Shown one piece after another: positions 7,429-16,252 of a stretch of 34,998 nucleotides of DNA (its first letter is position 1; each line of letters opens with the position of its first letter). The notes under the pieces were generated by a model. It searched no databases. It worked only from the letters and a program-made list of their open reading frames with translations, and was not told the DNA's origin. A program made the translations under genes and the position numbers. This stretch comes from an uncultured Pelagibacteraceae bacterium (GTDB lineage Bacteria > Pseudomonadota > Alphaproteobacteria > Pelagibacterales > Pelagibacteraceae): assembly GCA_902557155.1 (NCBI GenBank), contig CACDYR010000010.1, positions 1-34,998 on the forward strand, written 5' to 3'.

Positions 7429-8467
7429 TTATATTCTTACTTTTTTACCAGTTTTTGCACTTTTATTTATTGCTGCAAAAATTTTGAGAGAAATTAAACC
7501 ATCATTTCCATTTACTTTTGGTTTAGCTTTTTTTGCAACAACATCAGCAAAATGATCGATTTGATTTACTAATGTATTATCGTCTTTTTTATTTTTATCT
7601 TCATTAACAAAAATTTTGTTCCACCAACTTCTTTCTTTTTTATAAAACCAATATTTAAGATTGGGAAACTGCAAAGAACCTTTGGTACCTCCAATCATGT
7701 AAGCAGATTGGTTGGTAATTGGGTATGCAGGATTTTCTCCAGCAGTTAATTCATAACTCCACGGCGCAACAATTGTATCTGACAAATTCAGTGTGCAAAG
7801 TGCTCCTGAATTAAAGATCAAGCTTATTGTAGCTGTATCCTCTACTTGAAATTTTCTAGTTTTATTTGTTGTGAATGCTTGAACATATTTTATTGAACCC
7901 AATAAATAACAAATCATATCAATGTCATGCACTAAGTTGATACCTAAAGGCCCACCACCTTTACTAACTCTCCATTTTTCTTTGTAATATGCTTTATGTT
8001 TATAAAGCCAACACAAAACGTTTGCAGAAACAATTTTACCTAATTTTCCTTTGTTAATAAAGTCTTTTACCTTAGAGACTATTGAATTGTGTCTACGATG
8101 ATATCCAATCAGCAATGGAGTTTTATTCTTCTTAGAACTGCTTATGATTTTTTTTGCAGATTGAATATTATCTGAAATAGGTTTTTCTAAAAGAACAGGT
8201 ATTTTATTTTTTAAAAAACTTACAGTATGTTTTTCATGTAATTGATTTGGAGTAGCAACTATTACAGCATCTAGTTTTTTTTGAATTCAAAAGCTCTGAT
8301 ACATTTGAATACATTGGAATTTTATATTTTTTTGATAATTTTCTAGAGTTCTTACTAATAGCAACTATTGAATGGAGATTTGCTTTCTTTGATTTTTGAA
8401 TAGCTTTAATGTGTTGTAAACCCATTAAGCCTGTTCCAACTATAGAAATATTAATTTTTTTACTCAT
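7429..8467 (-). pseudogene. Gfo/Idh/MocA-family oxidoreductase interrupted by one frameshift
   Basis: Two reading frames together make one NAD(P)-dependent sugar dehydrogenase of about 345 residues. The first (8467 down to the frameshift) has the Rossmann start MSKKINISIVGTGLMGLQHI. The second, open from about 8274 to 7429, continues with LDAVIVATPNQLHEKH, then the family EKP motif (LLEKPISDN) and GGGPLGINLVHDIDMICYLL. The join falls on a run of eight A (minus strand, 8282-8275): seven would restore the frame. It may be a true pseudogene, a polymerase-slippage-tolerant gene, or a base-call error. It is the last gene of the sugar operon, 3 bases after galM. A substrate such as inositol, a hexose or an aldose is possible. 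Confidence 0.85.
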
Positions 8468-8470
8468 AAA

Positions 8471-9439
8471 TTAATTAATTTTAATTTTTGTAAAGCATGT
8501 ATACCTTTTATTAGGTTTAATTAAAGTACTTGGGAATTTTTTTTTATTAGGTGCATCAGGAAAGTATTGTGTTTCTAAACAAATTCCTTGATAAGGAAAT
8601 AATTTTTTTTTGTAATTTAGATTTTGTGCTGAATAAAGTTGGGCACCTGGTAAATTTGAAAAAAAATCAACTTGAATATTGGTATTATTATTTTTTAAAG
8701 TTCCAACTAAATTTCTAGTATTTTTCTTAATAACAAAAGTTGTGTCAAAACCTTTAAATTTAATATTTAGCTTTTTATTTTTAAAATAATCCAATTTTTT
8801 TCCAATGTTTTCAAAATTTGAAAAATTGTAAATAGATTTTTTTACATTTTTAAATCTACCAGTTGGAATTAGATTTTTATTGATTTGAAGATATTTAGCT
8901 GAGTTTAATTTTAGCTCATGATTATAAATCATCTTTTTTTTATTTTTTTCTAAATTCCAATAACTATGATTAGTTAAATTAACATGGGTGCTTTTATTGG
9001 ATTTGTATTCATATTTTATTATCAGAAATTTATTTCTTAATTGATAAGTACAATTTACAACTAGATTTCCTGGAAAGCCTTGATCGTTATCTTTTGAATG
9101 TATCTGATATACTATTTTATCTTTTGTTTTATTTAATTTTTTCCACGGGAGAATTGAGAAACCAAATTTACCACCATGAAGTGTGTTTTTTCCTTCATTT
9201 GCATCTAAATTAAATTTTTTATTACCTATCTTAAATTTTGCATTTGAAATTCTGCCCGCATATCTTCCACACGTAGATCCAACACTTGGATGTTTATATC
9301 GATAGTTTTCTTTTGATCCTAGATTTAAAATTAAATTTATTTTCTTTTTCTTATGATAAACTTCAAAAAGACTGGCTCCGTAATTAAGAGTTTGAACTCT
9401 TAGAAATTTATTTTGAATTGTAGAGCATTCAACTTTCAC
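8471..9439 (-). CDS. galM: Aldose 1-epimerase (galactose mutarotase family)
   Basis: GalM interconverts the alpha and beta anomers of free aldoses, supplying the right anomer to kinases or dehydrogenases. The 322-residue length fits. Family motifs are present: GRYAGRI (58-64), NTLHGG (85-90), LTNHSYWNL with the catalytic His158, and GICLETQ with the catalytic base Glu289, near the C-terminus. The start is GTG at 9439, five bases after the stop of the SDR, so it is translated as part of the operon. The sequence is very Lys/Asn-rich, as is its frameshifted neighbour. The paired XylB-like SDR suggests the epimerised sugar is oxidised at C1. Confidence 0.9.
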   Translation of the reverse strand: MKVECSTIQNKFLRVQTLNYGASLFEVYHKKKKINLILNLGSKENYRYKHPSVGSTCGRYAGRISNAKFKIGNKKFNLDANEGKNTLHGGKFGFSILPWKKLNKTKDKIVYQIHSKDNDQGFPGNLVVNCTYQLRNKFLIIKYEYKSNKSTHVNLTNHSYWNLEKNKKKMIYNHELKLNSAKYLQINKNLIPTGRFKNVKKSIYNFSNFENIGKKLDYFKNKKLNIKFKGFDTTFVIKKNTRNLVGTLKNNNTNIQVDFFSNLPGAQLYSAQNLNYKKKLFPYQGICLETQYFPDAPNKKKFPSTLIKPNKRYTCFTKIKIN

Positions 9440-9444
9440 CTAGA

Positions 9445-10206
9445 TCAAGTTATACCACCGTCAACAATAAAGCTTTGTTTTGTGCATCCTGATGATTGAT
9501 CTGATGCTAAAAACATCACCATTTGAGCAACATCATTAGGTTTTAATTGTCTTTTTAAAGCCTGACTGTCTAAAATAAGCTTTTTATACTTTGGTGTTAA
9601 CCAATGTTTTATTTGTCTTTCAGTAGCTATAGATCCAGGGACTACTGAATTGGTTCTGATATTATATTTTCCATATTCTTGTGCAAAAGATCTGGTTAAA
9701 CCTACTACTGCAGATTTTGCAGTTTCATAAACTACTTTATCACCTTCACCTAGCATCCAAGAAACTGAACTTAAATTTACAATTGAGCCAGCTTTCATTT
9801 TTTTCATAGATTTAACTACAGCTTTAGCTGCAAAAAAATAATGTTTTAAGTTTATTGCCATTCTATTTTCCCAATATTTTTCATCCACCTGATCTGTTGT
9901 GTGTCTATCATCATTGGCGGCGTTATTAATTAAAGCATGTATTGGACCTTTTTTTGCAATAATATTTTTAATTATTTTTTCTAATTTATTGATATCTAAC
10001 AAATTACATTCAATGAATGTTGGTGTTCTAAATTTATTTTTCTTAATTTTGTTTAAAAGTTTTTTTGTTTCTTTTAAATCAATATCTACAAAATAAACTT
10101 CACTTCCTTGCTCACAAAAATGCTCAACGATTGATGCCCCAATTCCTGAACCTCCACCAGTTATAAATATTCTTTTATTTTTTAAATCTGAATATTTTAC
10201 TTTCAT
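9445..10206 (-). CDS. Short-chain dehydrogenase, XylB-like sugar 1-dehydrogenase
   Basis: The 254-residue SDR has the cofactor motif TGGGSGIG (16-23), an NNAANDDRH segment (94-102) and the catalytic set Ser147, Tyr160, Lys164. The pattern NDDRH...YW..R...NL.H...A, then SVSW and VPGSIAT and a CTK end, matches Caulobacter XylB, a D-xylose 1-dehydrogenase that makes a lactone. The substrate could be another aldose. I chose the ATG at 10206, one base after the ATPase stop and after AGAGGAAAG, over the ATG at 10236, which would overlap the ATPase. It aligns end to end with the SDR at 20292, with the catalytic residues at identical positions. Confidence 0.85.
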   Translation of the reverse strand: MKVKYSDLKNKRIFITGGGSGIGASIVEHFCEQGSEVYFVDIDLKETKKLLNKIKKNKFRTPTFIECNLLDINKLEKIIKNIIAKKGPIHALINNAANDDRHTTDQVDEKYWENRMAINLKHYFFAAKAVVKSMKKMKAGSIVNLSSVSWMLGEGDKVVYETAKSAVVGLTRSFAQEYGKYNIRTNSVVPGSIATERQIKHWLTPKYKKLILDSQALKRQLKPNDVAQMVMFLASDQSSGCTKQSFIVDGGIT

Positions 10207-10207
10207 A

Positions 10208-11302
10208 TTATATTCTTTCCTCTGTTTGAGCATCAAATAATGATGTTTGAGTTAAATCAAAAAATAATTTTGTTTCTTTTGCTAATTCAATTTTAATTGT
10301 TGAAGGAAATTTAGCTAAGATTTCTTGATTAGCATAATCAAATGTCATTATCTGTTCATGACCGATATACTCACTTAGATCTGCTCTTAAATTGATTTCA
10401 AAATCACTTTCATTAGATTTTTTAAAGTAAATATGCTCTGGCCTTATACCAAAGTAAACTTCTTTGTTGTTTAAATTAGATTTATCTTTAAATTCATAAT
10501 CTTTAATTGGAATTTCAACATTAGAACCGCTTGCTGTAAAAGATAATTCACCTGAAGTTTCTTTTAAAGTTCCCTTAATTAAATTCATGGATGGTGATCC
10601 AATAAAGTCAGCTACAAAAGTGTTGCTTGGTTTGTTGTAAATATTTTCAGGTGTATCATTTTGTTGAATAACACCATGGTTCATAATTGCAATTCTTGTT
10701 CCTAAACTCATTGCTTCCGTTTGATCGTGAGTTACATACACAACTGTTGTCTTTAATTGTTGGTGAAGTTTTTTGATCTCTCTTCTCATCTCAACTCTTA
10801 GTTTTGCATCCAGGTTAGATAAAGGTTCATCAAATAAAAATATTCTTGGCTCCCTAACAAGAGCTCTACCAATTGCAACACGTTGTCTTTGACCACCAGA
10901 TAATTGTGAAGGTTTTCTCTCTAATAATTGATCAACTTGCAAAAATTTAGATACTTTTTCTAGTTGTTCCTCTATTTTTTCCTTAGATGTTTTTGCTTGT
11001 TTAAGACCAAAGATCATGTTTTCTCTAACATTCATTGATGGATATAAAGCGTAAGATTGAAAAACCATCGCAATATTTCGGTCTTTTGGCTCAACTTTAC
11101 TTACATTGTAATCATCAATAAAAACATTTCCTTCATTAATAGTCTCTAAACCAGCGATGATATTAAGTAATGTTGATTTTCCACAACCAGAAGGTCCTAA
11201 TAGAACCAAAAAATTACCTTCATCTATCTCTAAGTTAATTTTTCTTAAAACCTCAGTTGATCCAAAGTTTTTTGATAATTCTTCAATTTTTAACGTTTTC
11301 AT
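10208..11302 (-). CDS. Sugar ABC importer ATP-binding protein (MalK/UgpC type)
   Basis: This ATPase powers the CUT1-type sugar importer encoded just upstream. Walker A is GPSGCGKST (36-44), the signature LSGGQRQR begins at 134, Walker B is IFLFDEP (154-160), and the switch His is at 192. A C-terminal TOBE/OB region of about 120 residues (240-360) is present, as in MalK, UgpC and MsmK; the EVYFGIRPEHI segment near 280 is typical. Length (364) is standard. It starts 2 bases after the stop of the second permease and ends 1 base before the SDR, so it lies inside a tightly packed operon. Confidence 0.92.
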   Translation of the reverse strand: MKTLKIEELSKNFGSTEVLRKINLEIDEGNFLVLLGPSGCGKSTLLNIIAGLETINEGNVFIDDYNVSKVEPKDRNIAMVFQSYALYPSMNVRENMIFGLKQAKTSKEKIEEQLEKVSKFLQVDQLLERKPSQLSGGQRQRVAIGRALVREPRIFLFDEPLSNLDAKLRVEMRREIKKLHQQLKTTVVYVTHDQTEAMSLGTRIAIMNHGVIQQNDTPENIYNKPSNTFVADFIGSPSMNLIKGTLKETSGELSFTASGSNVEIPIKDYEFKDKSNLNNKEVYFGIRPEHIYFKKSNESDFEINLRADLSEYIGHEQIMTFDYANQEILAKFPSTIKIELAKETKLFFDLTQTSLFDAQTEERI

Positions 11303-11304
11303 TG

Positions 11305-12210
11305 TTATCCTTTCACTGCTCCTGAAGTTAATCCTCTAATAAAATATTTACCTGCCAATACATAAACTATAAGTGTTGGAATGCCGGCTATAATAGCTGA
11401 AGCCATATCTACATTGTATTCTTTCACACTTGTACTAGATAAAACCATATTATTTAAAGCAACTTGAATTGGTGCGGCCTCACCAAAAGAGAAAGTTGAT
11501 CCAAATAAAAAATCATTCCATATTTGTGTGAATTGCCAAATTACGGTTACAACAATAATCGGTGCAGATATTGGAAGTAAGATTTTAAAAAATATTTTGA
11601 AAAACCCAGCACCGTCTATTCTAGCAGCTTTAACTAATTCTGTTGGTACAGAAACATAATAATTTCTAAAAAATAATGTGGTAAAAGGAATTCCATAAAC
11701 TGTATGCACTAATACTAACCCAACAACAGAATTTGATATTCCTAACACTCCAAGAGTTCTAGCCATTGGTAACAATATTGCTTGAAAAGGTATAAAACAT
11801 CCAAATAATAAAAAAAGGAAAACCCACTGATCTCCTTTAAATCTCCATTTCGTTAAAACATAACCTGTCATCGCTCCAATGAATGTTGAAAAAAATACTG
11901 CTGGTACAACCATCTTGATTGAATTCCAAAAATAAGGTCTTAAAAAAGTATCACCAGCTCCATATCCTCGACCACCCCACGCTATAGCCCAAGAATCCAA
12001 ATTTAATCCGCTTGGCCAACTTAAAAGTGTTCCTTGACGGATCTCTTCCATTGTTTTTAAGGAAGTAACAACCATCACGTAAAGTGGAAAAATAAAATAA
12101 GAAGCAAAAAGAATTAAAATAAAATATAAAAACCATCTCAAAAACATGTTTGTATATTTAGATTTTTGTTCTAGTTGCTGATAAGAAGAGGATTTCAAAC
12201 TATCTTGCAT
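11305..12210 (-). CDS. Sugar ABC importer permease, MalG/GtsC type
   Basis: This inner-membrane subunit has 301 residues and six predicted spans (about 25-48, 100-122, 130-150, 160-182, 210-232, 265-290). The coupling loop with the EAA motif, ELVKAARIDGAGFFKIFFKI, begins at 191; it docks on the ATPase. The C-terminal end is typical of the second permease of CUT1 systems. Its start overlaps the first permease by 11 bases. The binding protein at 13149 resembles glucose/mannose-binding proteins, so glucose, mannose or a similar aldose is the likely cargo. Confidence 0.92.
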   Translation of the reverse strand: MQDSLKSSSYQQLEQKSKYTNMFLRWFLYFILILFASYFIFPLYVMVVTSLKTMEEIRQGTLLSWPSGLNLDSWAIAWGGRGYGAGDTFLRPYFWNSIKMVVPAVFFSTFIGAMTGYVLTKWRFKGDQWVFLFLLFGCFIPFQAILLPMARTLGVLGISNSVVGLVLVHTVYGIPFTTLFFRNYYVSVPTELVKAARIDGAGFFKIFFKILLPISAPIIVVTVIWQFTQIWNDFLFGSTFSFGEAAPIQVALNNMVLSSTSVKEYNVDMASAIIAGIPTLIVYVLAGKYFIRGLTSGAVKG

Positions 12211-13075
12211 TCTCTCTCCTTAACTCTGAATATAAATATGGAATAATTACAGCAGCTACAGCCATAAACATCATCATTGCACTCGCTGCTGATAAACCAA
12301 CCTGACTTTTATGAAATGCAGTTTGAGTCATATATAAAGCGGGCATAGTTGTTGATATACCTGGGCCACCTTGTGTTAGTGCTACGATAAGATCATAACT
12401 TTTTATAGATATATGAACTAAAATTACAAAGCTTGTAAAAAATACAGGTCTCATCATTGGAAGTAAAATCTTCCAGTAAACTGTAAATAAACTTGCACCA
12501 TCTATTTTTGCTGCCTTAACAATTTCATCTTCGACCGACCTTAATCCAGCTAAAAATAGCGCCATCACAAACCCTGCTGATTGCCAAACACCTGCAATAA
12601 CTATGGTATAAATAGCCATCTCCCTATCTACCAACCAATCAAAGGTAAAGTTCTCAAAACCCCAGTCTCTAAACATTTTTTGGATGCCTAAAGTTGGATT
12701 TAATATCCATTTCCAAGCAGTTCCTGTCACGATAAAAGATAGTGCCATTGGATATAAATAAATCGTTCTTAACAAACCCTCTGCTCTGATTTTTTGATCT
12801 AAAAAAATTGCAAGAATTATTCCTATAACTACACAAAAGATTAAAAATAGTGCTGTAAAAATTAGCAAGTTATCCACTGCAATAAGCCATTTTCTTGATG
12901 CCCAAAGTTTTTCATACTGTCCAAATCCCCAAAGTTCATATTTTGGTAGAATTTTAGAATTGGTAAAAGATATATATAAAGTCCAAAGTACAAATCCATA
13001 AACAAACCAGCCAATCAAACCAACAGCTGGAGCCATTACAATTTTAGGTAAATTTTTTTCTAACCACTTGAACAT
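12200..13075 (-). CDS. Sugar ABC importer permease, MalF/GtsB type
   Basis: This is the first of the two permeases, 291 residues with six predicted spans (about 12-36, 68-92, 105-125, 152-176, 208-230, 262-284). The EAA loop DEIVKAAKIDGASLFTVYWK begins at 183. The YLYPMALSFIVTGTAWKW stretch at 107-124 is typical of this subfamily. It starts 27 bases downstream of the A-tract of the strong hairpin that follows the binding protein gene, so its expression should be a fraction of that of the binding protein. Its 3' end overlaps the second permease by 11 bases. Confidence 0.92.
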   Translation of the reverse strand: MFKWLEKNLPKIVMAPAVGLIGWFVYGFVLWTLYISFTNSKILPKYELWGFGQYEKLWASRKWLIAVDNLLIFTALFLIFCVVIGIILAIFLDQKIRAEGLLRTIYLYPMALSFIVTGTAWKWILNPTLGIQKMFRDWGFENFTFDWLVDREMAIYTIVIAGVWQSAGFVMALFLAGLRSVEDEIVKAAKIDGASLFTVYWKILLPMMRPVFFTSFVILVHISIKSYDLIVALTQGGPGISTTMPALYMTQTAFHKSQVGLSAASAMMMFMAVAAVIIPYLYSELRRENAR

Positions 13076-13101
13076 TATAAATATTTTTTATTTTTAGATT
13101 T

Positions 13102-13136
13102 AAAAAAAAAGGCCACTTTATCAAAAGTGGCCTTTT
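13102..13136 (-). terminator. Hairpin terminator/attenuator between the binding protein and permease genes
   Basis: The stem GGCCACTTT (13111-13119) pairs with AAAGTGGCC (13124-13132) around a 4-base loop. On the minus strand it is followed by nine T (A at 13102-13110), and on the plus strand by four T. It should stop most transcripts after the binding-protein gene, giving that protein in excess over the membrane subunits. A bidirectional role is not needed because there is no plus-strand gene here. Confidence 0.9.
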
Positions 13137-13148
13137 AATTTTTATGTA

Positions 13149-14405
13149 CTACATATTAGCTAAAACTGAGTCAGCTAAAGCGTTAGCAGCATCTACAGAT
13201 GACATATCAGAGTTAAAGTGCTCTGTAATAATATCTTGTAGGGCAGCTTTCATAGTATTACCTTGAGCCATACCGTGAGCAAAACTCGGAACTAATCCAC
13301 CGCTTGCACCTGCAGTTTTAATATCTGCATTAGATGTTTTTGCACACTTGTCAAATTCATCCATTGATACGTCTAAACGTGCCGGGATAGAACCTTTGTA
13401 TAGGTTGAAAACTTTTTGAAAGTTTTTACCCATCATAAGCTTAGCCAATAACTTTTGGCCAGCTTGTTTATCTGGATCGCTAGATTTGTAAAAGATAAAA
13501 CTATCTACGTTATATAAGTATCCATTATTTGAAGGAGTGGCAGCACAGTAGTAATCTACACCTGGAACTTTTCCAGCAGCTGTAAATTCACCTTTTGCCC
13601 AGTCACCCATAATTTGGAAACCAGCTTTTCCTTCAATAACCATACCAGTAGCAACGTTCCAGTCTCTTCCTGGACTACCTTCGTCAGTAAACCCTTGTAG
13701 TTTTCTCATTTGATCAAAAACTTTAACTGTTGTTTCACTTCTTAAACAGCTTTCTTTAAGATCTACATAACAATTTTTGTAATAGTTATTTCCTCCAATA
13801 CCCATAGCAACTGCTTCAAATACTGTAGCATCTTGCCAAGCTTGACCACCATGTGCAAATGGAATTATGCCAGCAGCTTGTAATTTTTCAGCAGCAGCAT
13901 TTAACTCATCCCAAGTAGTTGGAACTGAAATACCGTTTGCATCAAATACAGCTTTGTTTGCCCACATCCAGTCAATTCTGTGAATGTTTACTGGAGCAGC
14001 ACAATAAGGTCCGCTATTATTTTCACACTTGTGAATTGCTGCAATCATTGGGTCTAATAAATTGTCCCAACCTTCTGCTTTAGCAACTTCATCAATGTTA
14101 TATGGAGCTACAACACCTTCTTGGTCATACTCTTGAATTGTAGGTCCTTTGATTTGTGATGCTGATGGAGGATCTCCAGCAACGATTCTTGCTTTTAATG
14201 CAACGTTAGCAGCGTCTCCACCACCACCTGTTACAGGCATGTCCATCCATTCACCACCGTTTGCAGCGAAATCATCTTTTAAAACTTTAAGTGCAGCAGC
14301 TTCACCACCAGACGTCCACCAGTGCAATACCTCAATCTTAGGTCCTGCAATTGACGAAGTAGATGTGAACGCTAAAGTAATTAAAGCGATCATTAGTTTT
14401 TTCAT
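13149..14405 (-). CDS. Periplasmic sugar-binding protein, glucose/mannose type
   Basis: This solute-binding protein feeds the importer encoded downstream. The 418-residue precursor has a signal peptide (about 1-20, ending TSSIAGP). The mature start KIEVLHWWTSGGEAAAL matches the GtsA-like glucose/mannose-binding branch of the extracellular solute-binding protein family 1. IHRIDWMWANKAVF near 142 and IMGDWAKGEF near 263 also fit. The glucose/mannose preference is a family inference, not proven. A strong Shine-Dalgarno AGAGGAAGAGAAG precedes the ATG. It has its own 192-base upstream region and is followed by a strong hairpin, both consistent with high expression. Confidence 0.9.
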   Translation of the reverse strand: MKKLMIALITLAFTSTSSIAGPKIEVLHWWTSGGEAAALKVLKDDFAANGGEWMDMPVTGGGGDAANVALKARIVAGDPPSASQIKGPTIQEYDQEGVVAPYNIDEVAKAEGWDNLLDPMIAAIHKCENNSGPYCAAPVNIHRIDWMWANKAVFDANGISVPTTWDELNAAAEKLQAAGIIPFAHGGQAWQDATVFEAVAMGIGGNNYYKNCYVDLKESCLRSETTVKVFDQMRKLQGFTDEGSPGRDWNVATGMVIEGKAGFQIMGDWAKGEFTAAGKVPGVDYYCAATPSNNGYLYNVDSFIFYKSSDPDKQAGQKLLAKLMMGKNFQKVFNLYKGSIPARLDVSMDEFDKCAKTSNADIKTAGASGGLVPSFAHGMAQGNTMKAALQDIITEHFNSDMSSVDAANALADSVLANM

Positions 14406-14597
14406 ATCTTCTCTTCCTCTTTTTTTATTTAGTTAACTATTTTTTTAAAACGAAACTATAAGTAGAATAATTCTTAATTGATAACTAAAAAAATGTTATT
14501 CAACTAGAAGTTGATATTGATTTTTTTTCTTATTTAGTAATGTTTTTTTTAATTATAAAAAAAATTTTTTTTTTTGATTCTACTTTTAGTTGAAGTT
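14406..14597. promoter_or_regulatory. Intergenic region between the ROK kinase and binding protein genes
   Basis: These 192 bases must carry the promoter of the sugar-binding-protein operon. Visible structure: a perfect hairpin TCAACT (14500-14505) and AGTTGA (14509-14514) with a 3-base loop; a related AGTTGAAGTT at 14588-14597; and an A/T-only stretch at about 14541-14575 of long A and T runs. The hairpin could be an operator or a weak terminator of the ROK gene. I saw no convincing -35/-10 pair. Confidence 0.4.
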
Positions 14598-15500
14598 CTA
14601 ATATGTCGCGCTTCTCCCTAATCTAGCAGCGCCTCTAACTCCACTAGCATCTCCATATCTAGGTTTTAAAAAAACACCTTCATATTCTCTTCCAATGACA
14701 AATTTTCTAACCAATGAATCTATTTCATGTAAAAAATCAATTTCGTTTGAAACACCTCCTCCAAATATAAAAGCATCAGGATCTAAAATATTTATGATGC
14801 TTGAAAGAGACATTGCTAAATTTACTTTAAAGTCATCTATAAATCTTTCAGCATCTAAATCATGTTTTCTATTTAATTCAAAAATTTCATTTGTTTTTAA
14901 ATTTTTTCCATAAAGTTTCTTAAATCTTTTTGCTAAACTCAAACCAGATAAAAAACTTTCAATCTCTGCTTCTCTAGCATTACTTGAGTCAAAATTTTCT
15001 TTCTTAGCTGCAAAATATGGAATTTGATTGTGTCCCCATTCCCCTGCTACTCCATTTGAGCCAGTAATAATTTTTTTATCTATTACTAAACCACCTCCAA
15101 CTCCTGAACCTAATATAATTCCATAAACGATTTTATAATGTGTGCCAGCTCCATCTATTGCTTCAGATAAGGCAAAACAATTTGCATCATTTTCACAAAA
15201 CACTTCTTTTCCAAGAGCTTTACGTAAGTCACTTTGAAATGGTTTTTTTTCTAACCATGTTATATTTGGAGCATTTTTTACTAATCCAGTTTGAGGAGAA
15301 TGAACTCCTGGGTGACAAACACCAATCGGAAGTTCTTGTTTAAACTCTTGCTCTAATTTTTTATGGATATCTCTTATAGCCGTTATAATTTGAGTATACT
15401 CCTTTGGAACCAAAATTCTTGATCTATGTTTTTCGTTTCCATTCTCTTCAAGTACAACACTCTCAATTTTAGTTGCACCTACATCAATACCTACTTGCAT
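14598..15500 (-). CDS. ROK-family sugar kinase, lacking the usual Cys zinc motif
   Basis: ROK kinases phosphorylate hexoses (glucose, fructose, mannose, N-acetylglucosamine, N-acetylmannosamine). The 300-residue protein has the phosphate motif DVGATK (6-11), catalytic Asp105 in ENDAN, the GSGVGGG segment (131-137) and EWGH with the zinc-type His157. The expected CxCGxxGCxE that follows in most ROK members is gone: residues 158-186 read through to ESFLSG without any Cys. This could be a zinc-independent variant. It starts 2 bases after the SDR at 15503, in the same operon as TctCBA. The sugar cannot be fixed from sequence. Confidence 0.87.
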   Translation of the reverse strand: MQVGIDVGATKIESVVLEENGNEKHRSRILVPKEYTQIITAIRDIHKKLEQEFKQELPIGVCHPGVHSPQTGLVKNAPNITWLEKKPFQSDLRKALGKEVFCENDANCFALSEAIDGAGTHYKIVYGIILGSGVGGGLVIDKKIITGSNGVAGEWGHNQIPYFAAKKENFDSSNAREAEIESFLSGLSLAKRFKKLYGKNLKTNEIFELNRKHDLDAERFIDDFKVNLAMSLSSIINILDPDAFIFGGGVSNEIDFLHEIDSLVRKFVIGREYEGVFLKPRYGDASGVRGAARLGRSATY

Positions 15501-15502
15501 AA

Positions 15503-16252
15503 CTAATATGTGGCTCTTCCACCGCTTAAATCAAAAACTGCAGCTGTTGAAAATGAATTTTCTTCACTAGCTAACCAAGTTACCAATGATGCTAATTCTT
15601 CAACTTTTGCAAATTTGTTTCTTGGAATTTTTGATAACATGTAATTTATATGTTCTTCAGTCATTTGATCAAAAATTCTTGTTTTGGCTGCTGCTGGTGT
15701 TACACAGTTTACAGCTATATTATTTTGTGCCAATTCTTTACCTAAAGATTTTGTTAAACCTATAACGCCTGCCTTAGATGTGCTATATGCACTTGCGTTT
15801 GGGTTCCCCTCTTTTCCTGCAATAGATGCAATGTTTACTATTCTTCCATAGTCATTTTTTAACATGAAAGGAACAACCGCTTTACAACAATAAAAAACTG
15901 AATTTAAATTTAAATTCATCACTTTTTTCCATTCATCTAATGGATATTCAGCGACAGTAGTATTCATACCTGCGATACCTGCGTTATTTACAAAAATATC
16001 TATTTTTCCATGATTTTTCTCTACTTCTTCTAAATTTTTATTTACTATTTCAAAATTAGTTACGTCTACTATTTGATGACTTAAGTTTTCTGATTTTACT
16101 TTGTGAATTGCCTCTTTAGCTGCACTTTCGTCAATATCCCAAATTACAACTTTTGCTCCTGCTTCAATAAATCTTTCAGTTATTGCTAAACCAAATCCTT
16201 GGGCACCACCAGTAACTACTGCCACTCGATTATTTAAATCATACTTAATCAT
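15503..16252 (-). CDS. Short-chain dehydrogenase/reductase (FabG-like fold)
   Basis: The 249-residue SDR has TGGAQGFG (14-21), an acidic Asp39 after the second strand that favours NAD, NNAGIAG (89-95), and the catalytic Ser143, Tyr156 and Lys160. General resemblance is to sugar or polyol dehydrogenases and 3-oxoacyl-ACP reductases. Given a tripartite transporter upstream and a sugar kinase downstream, a sugar, sugar-acid or polyol substrate is more likely than fatty acid synthesis; this is inference. It differs clearly from the two XylB-like SDRs in the window. Its start overlaps tctA by 8 bases. Confidence 0.85.
   Translation of the reverse strand: MIKYDLNNRVAVVTGGAQGFGLAITERFIEAGAKVVIWDIDESAAKEAIHKVKSENLSHQIVDVTNFEIVNKNLEEVEKNHGKIDIFVNNAGIAGMNTTVAEYPLDEWKKVMNLNLNSVFYCCKAVVPFMLKNDYGRIVNIASIAGKEGNPNASAYSTSKAGVIGLTKSLGKELAQNNIAVNCVTPAAAKTRIFDQMTEEHINYMLSKIPRNKFAKVEELASLVTWLASEENSFSTAAVFDLSGGRATY

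Noticed and set aside
7429..8115. 228-codon frame as a separate gene starting at 8115
   Set aside because: The apparent start is not ATG, and the frame stays open upstream to 8274 with family motifs including EKP; it is the C-terminal part of a frameshifted gene.
10207..10236. Longer N-terminus of the XylB-like SDR from ATG at 10236
   Set aside because: It overlaps the upstream ATPase, while ATG at 10206 has a good ribosome binding site and matches the start of its paralog.
14541..14575. Long A and T runs as a terminator of the ROK gene
   Set aside because: The only possible stem is A/T alone with no GC clamp, so this is low-complexity sequence rather than a convincing terminator.
14598..15520. 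Similar C-terminal codons (ending ATY then TAG) of the ROK kinase and the SDR at 15503, as a possible repeat
   Set aside because: The likeness covers only about ten bases and the proteins are unrelated; chance is enough.
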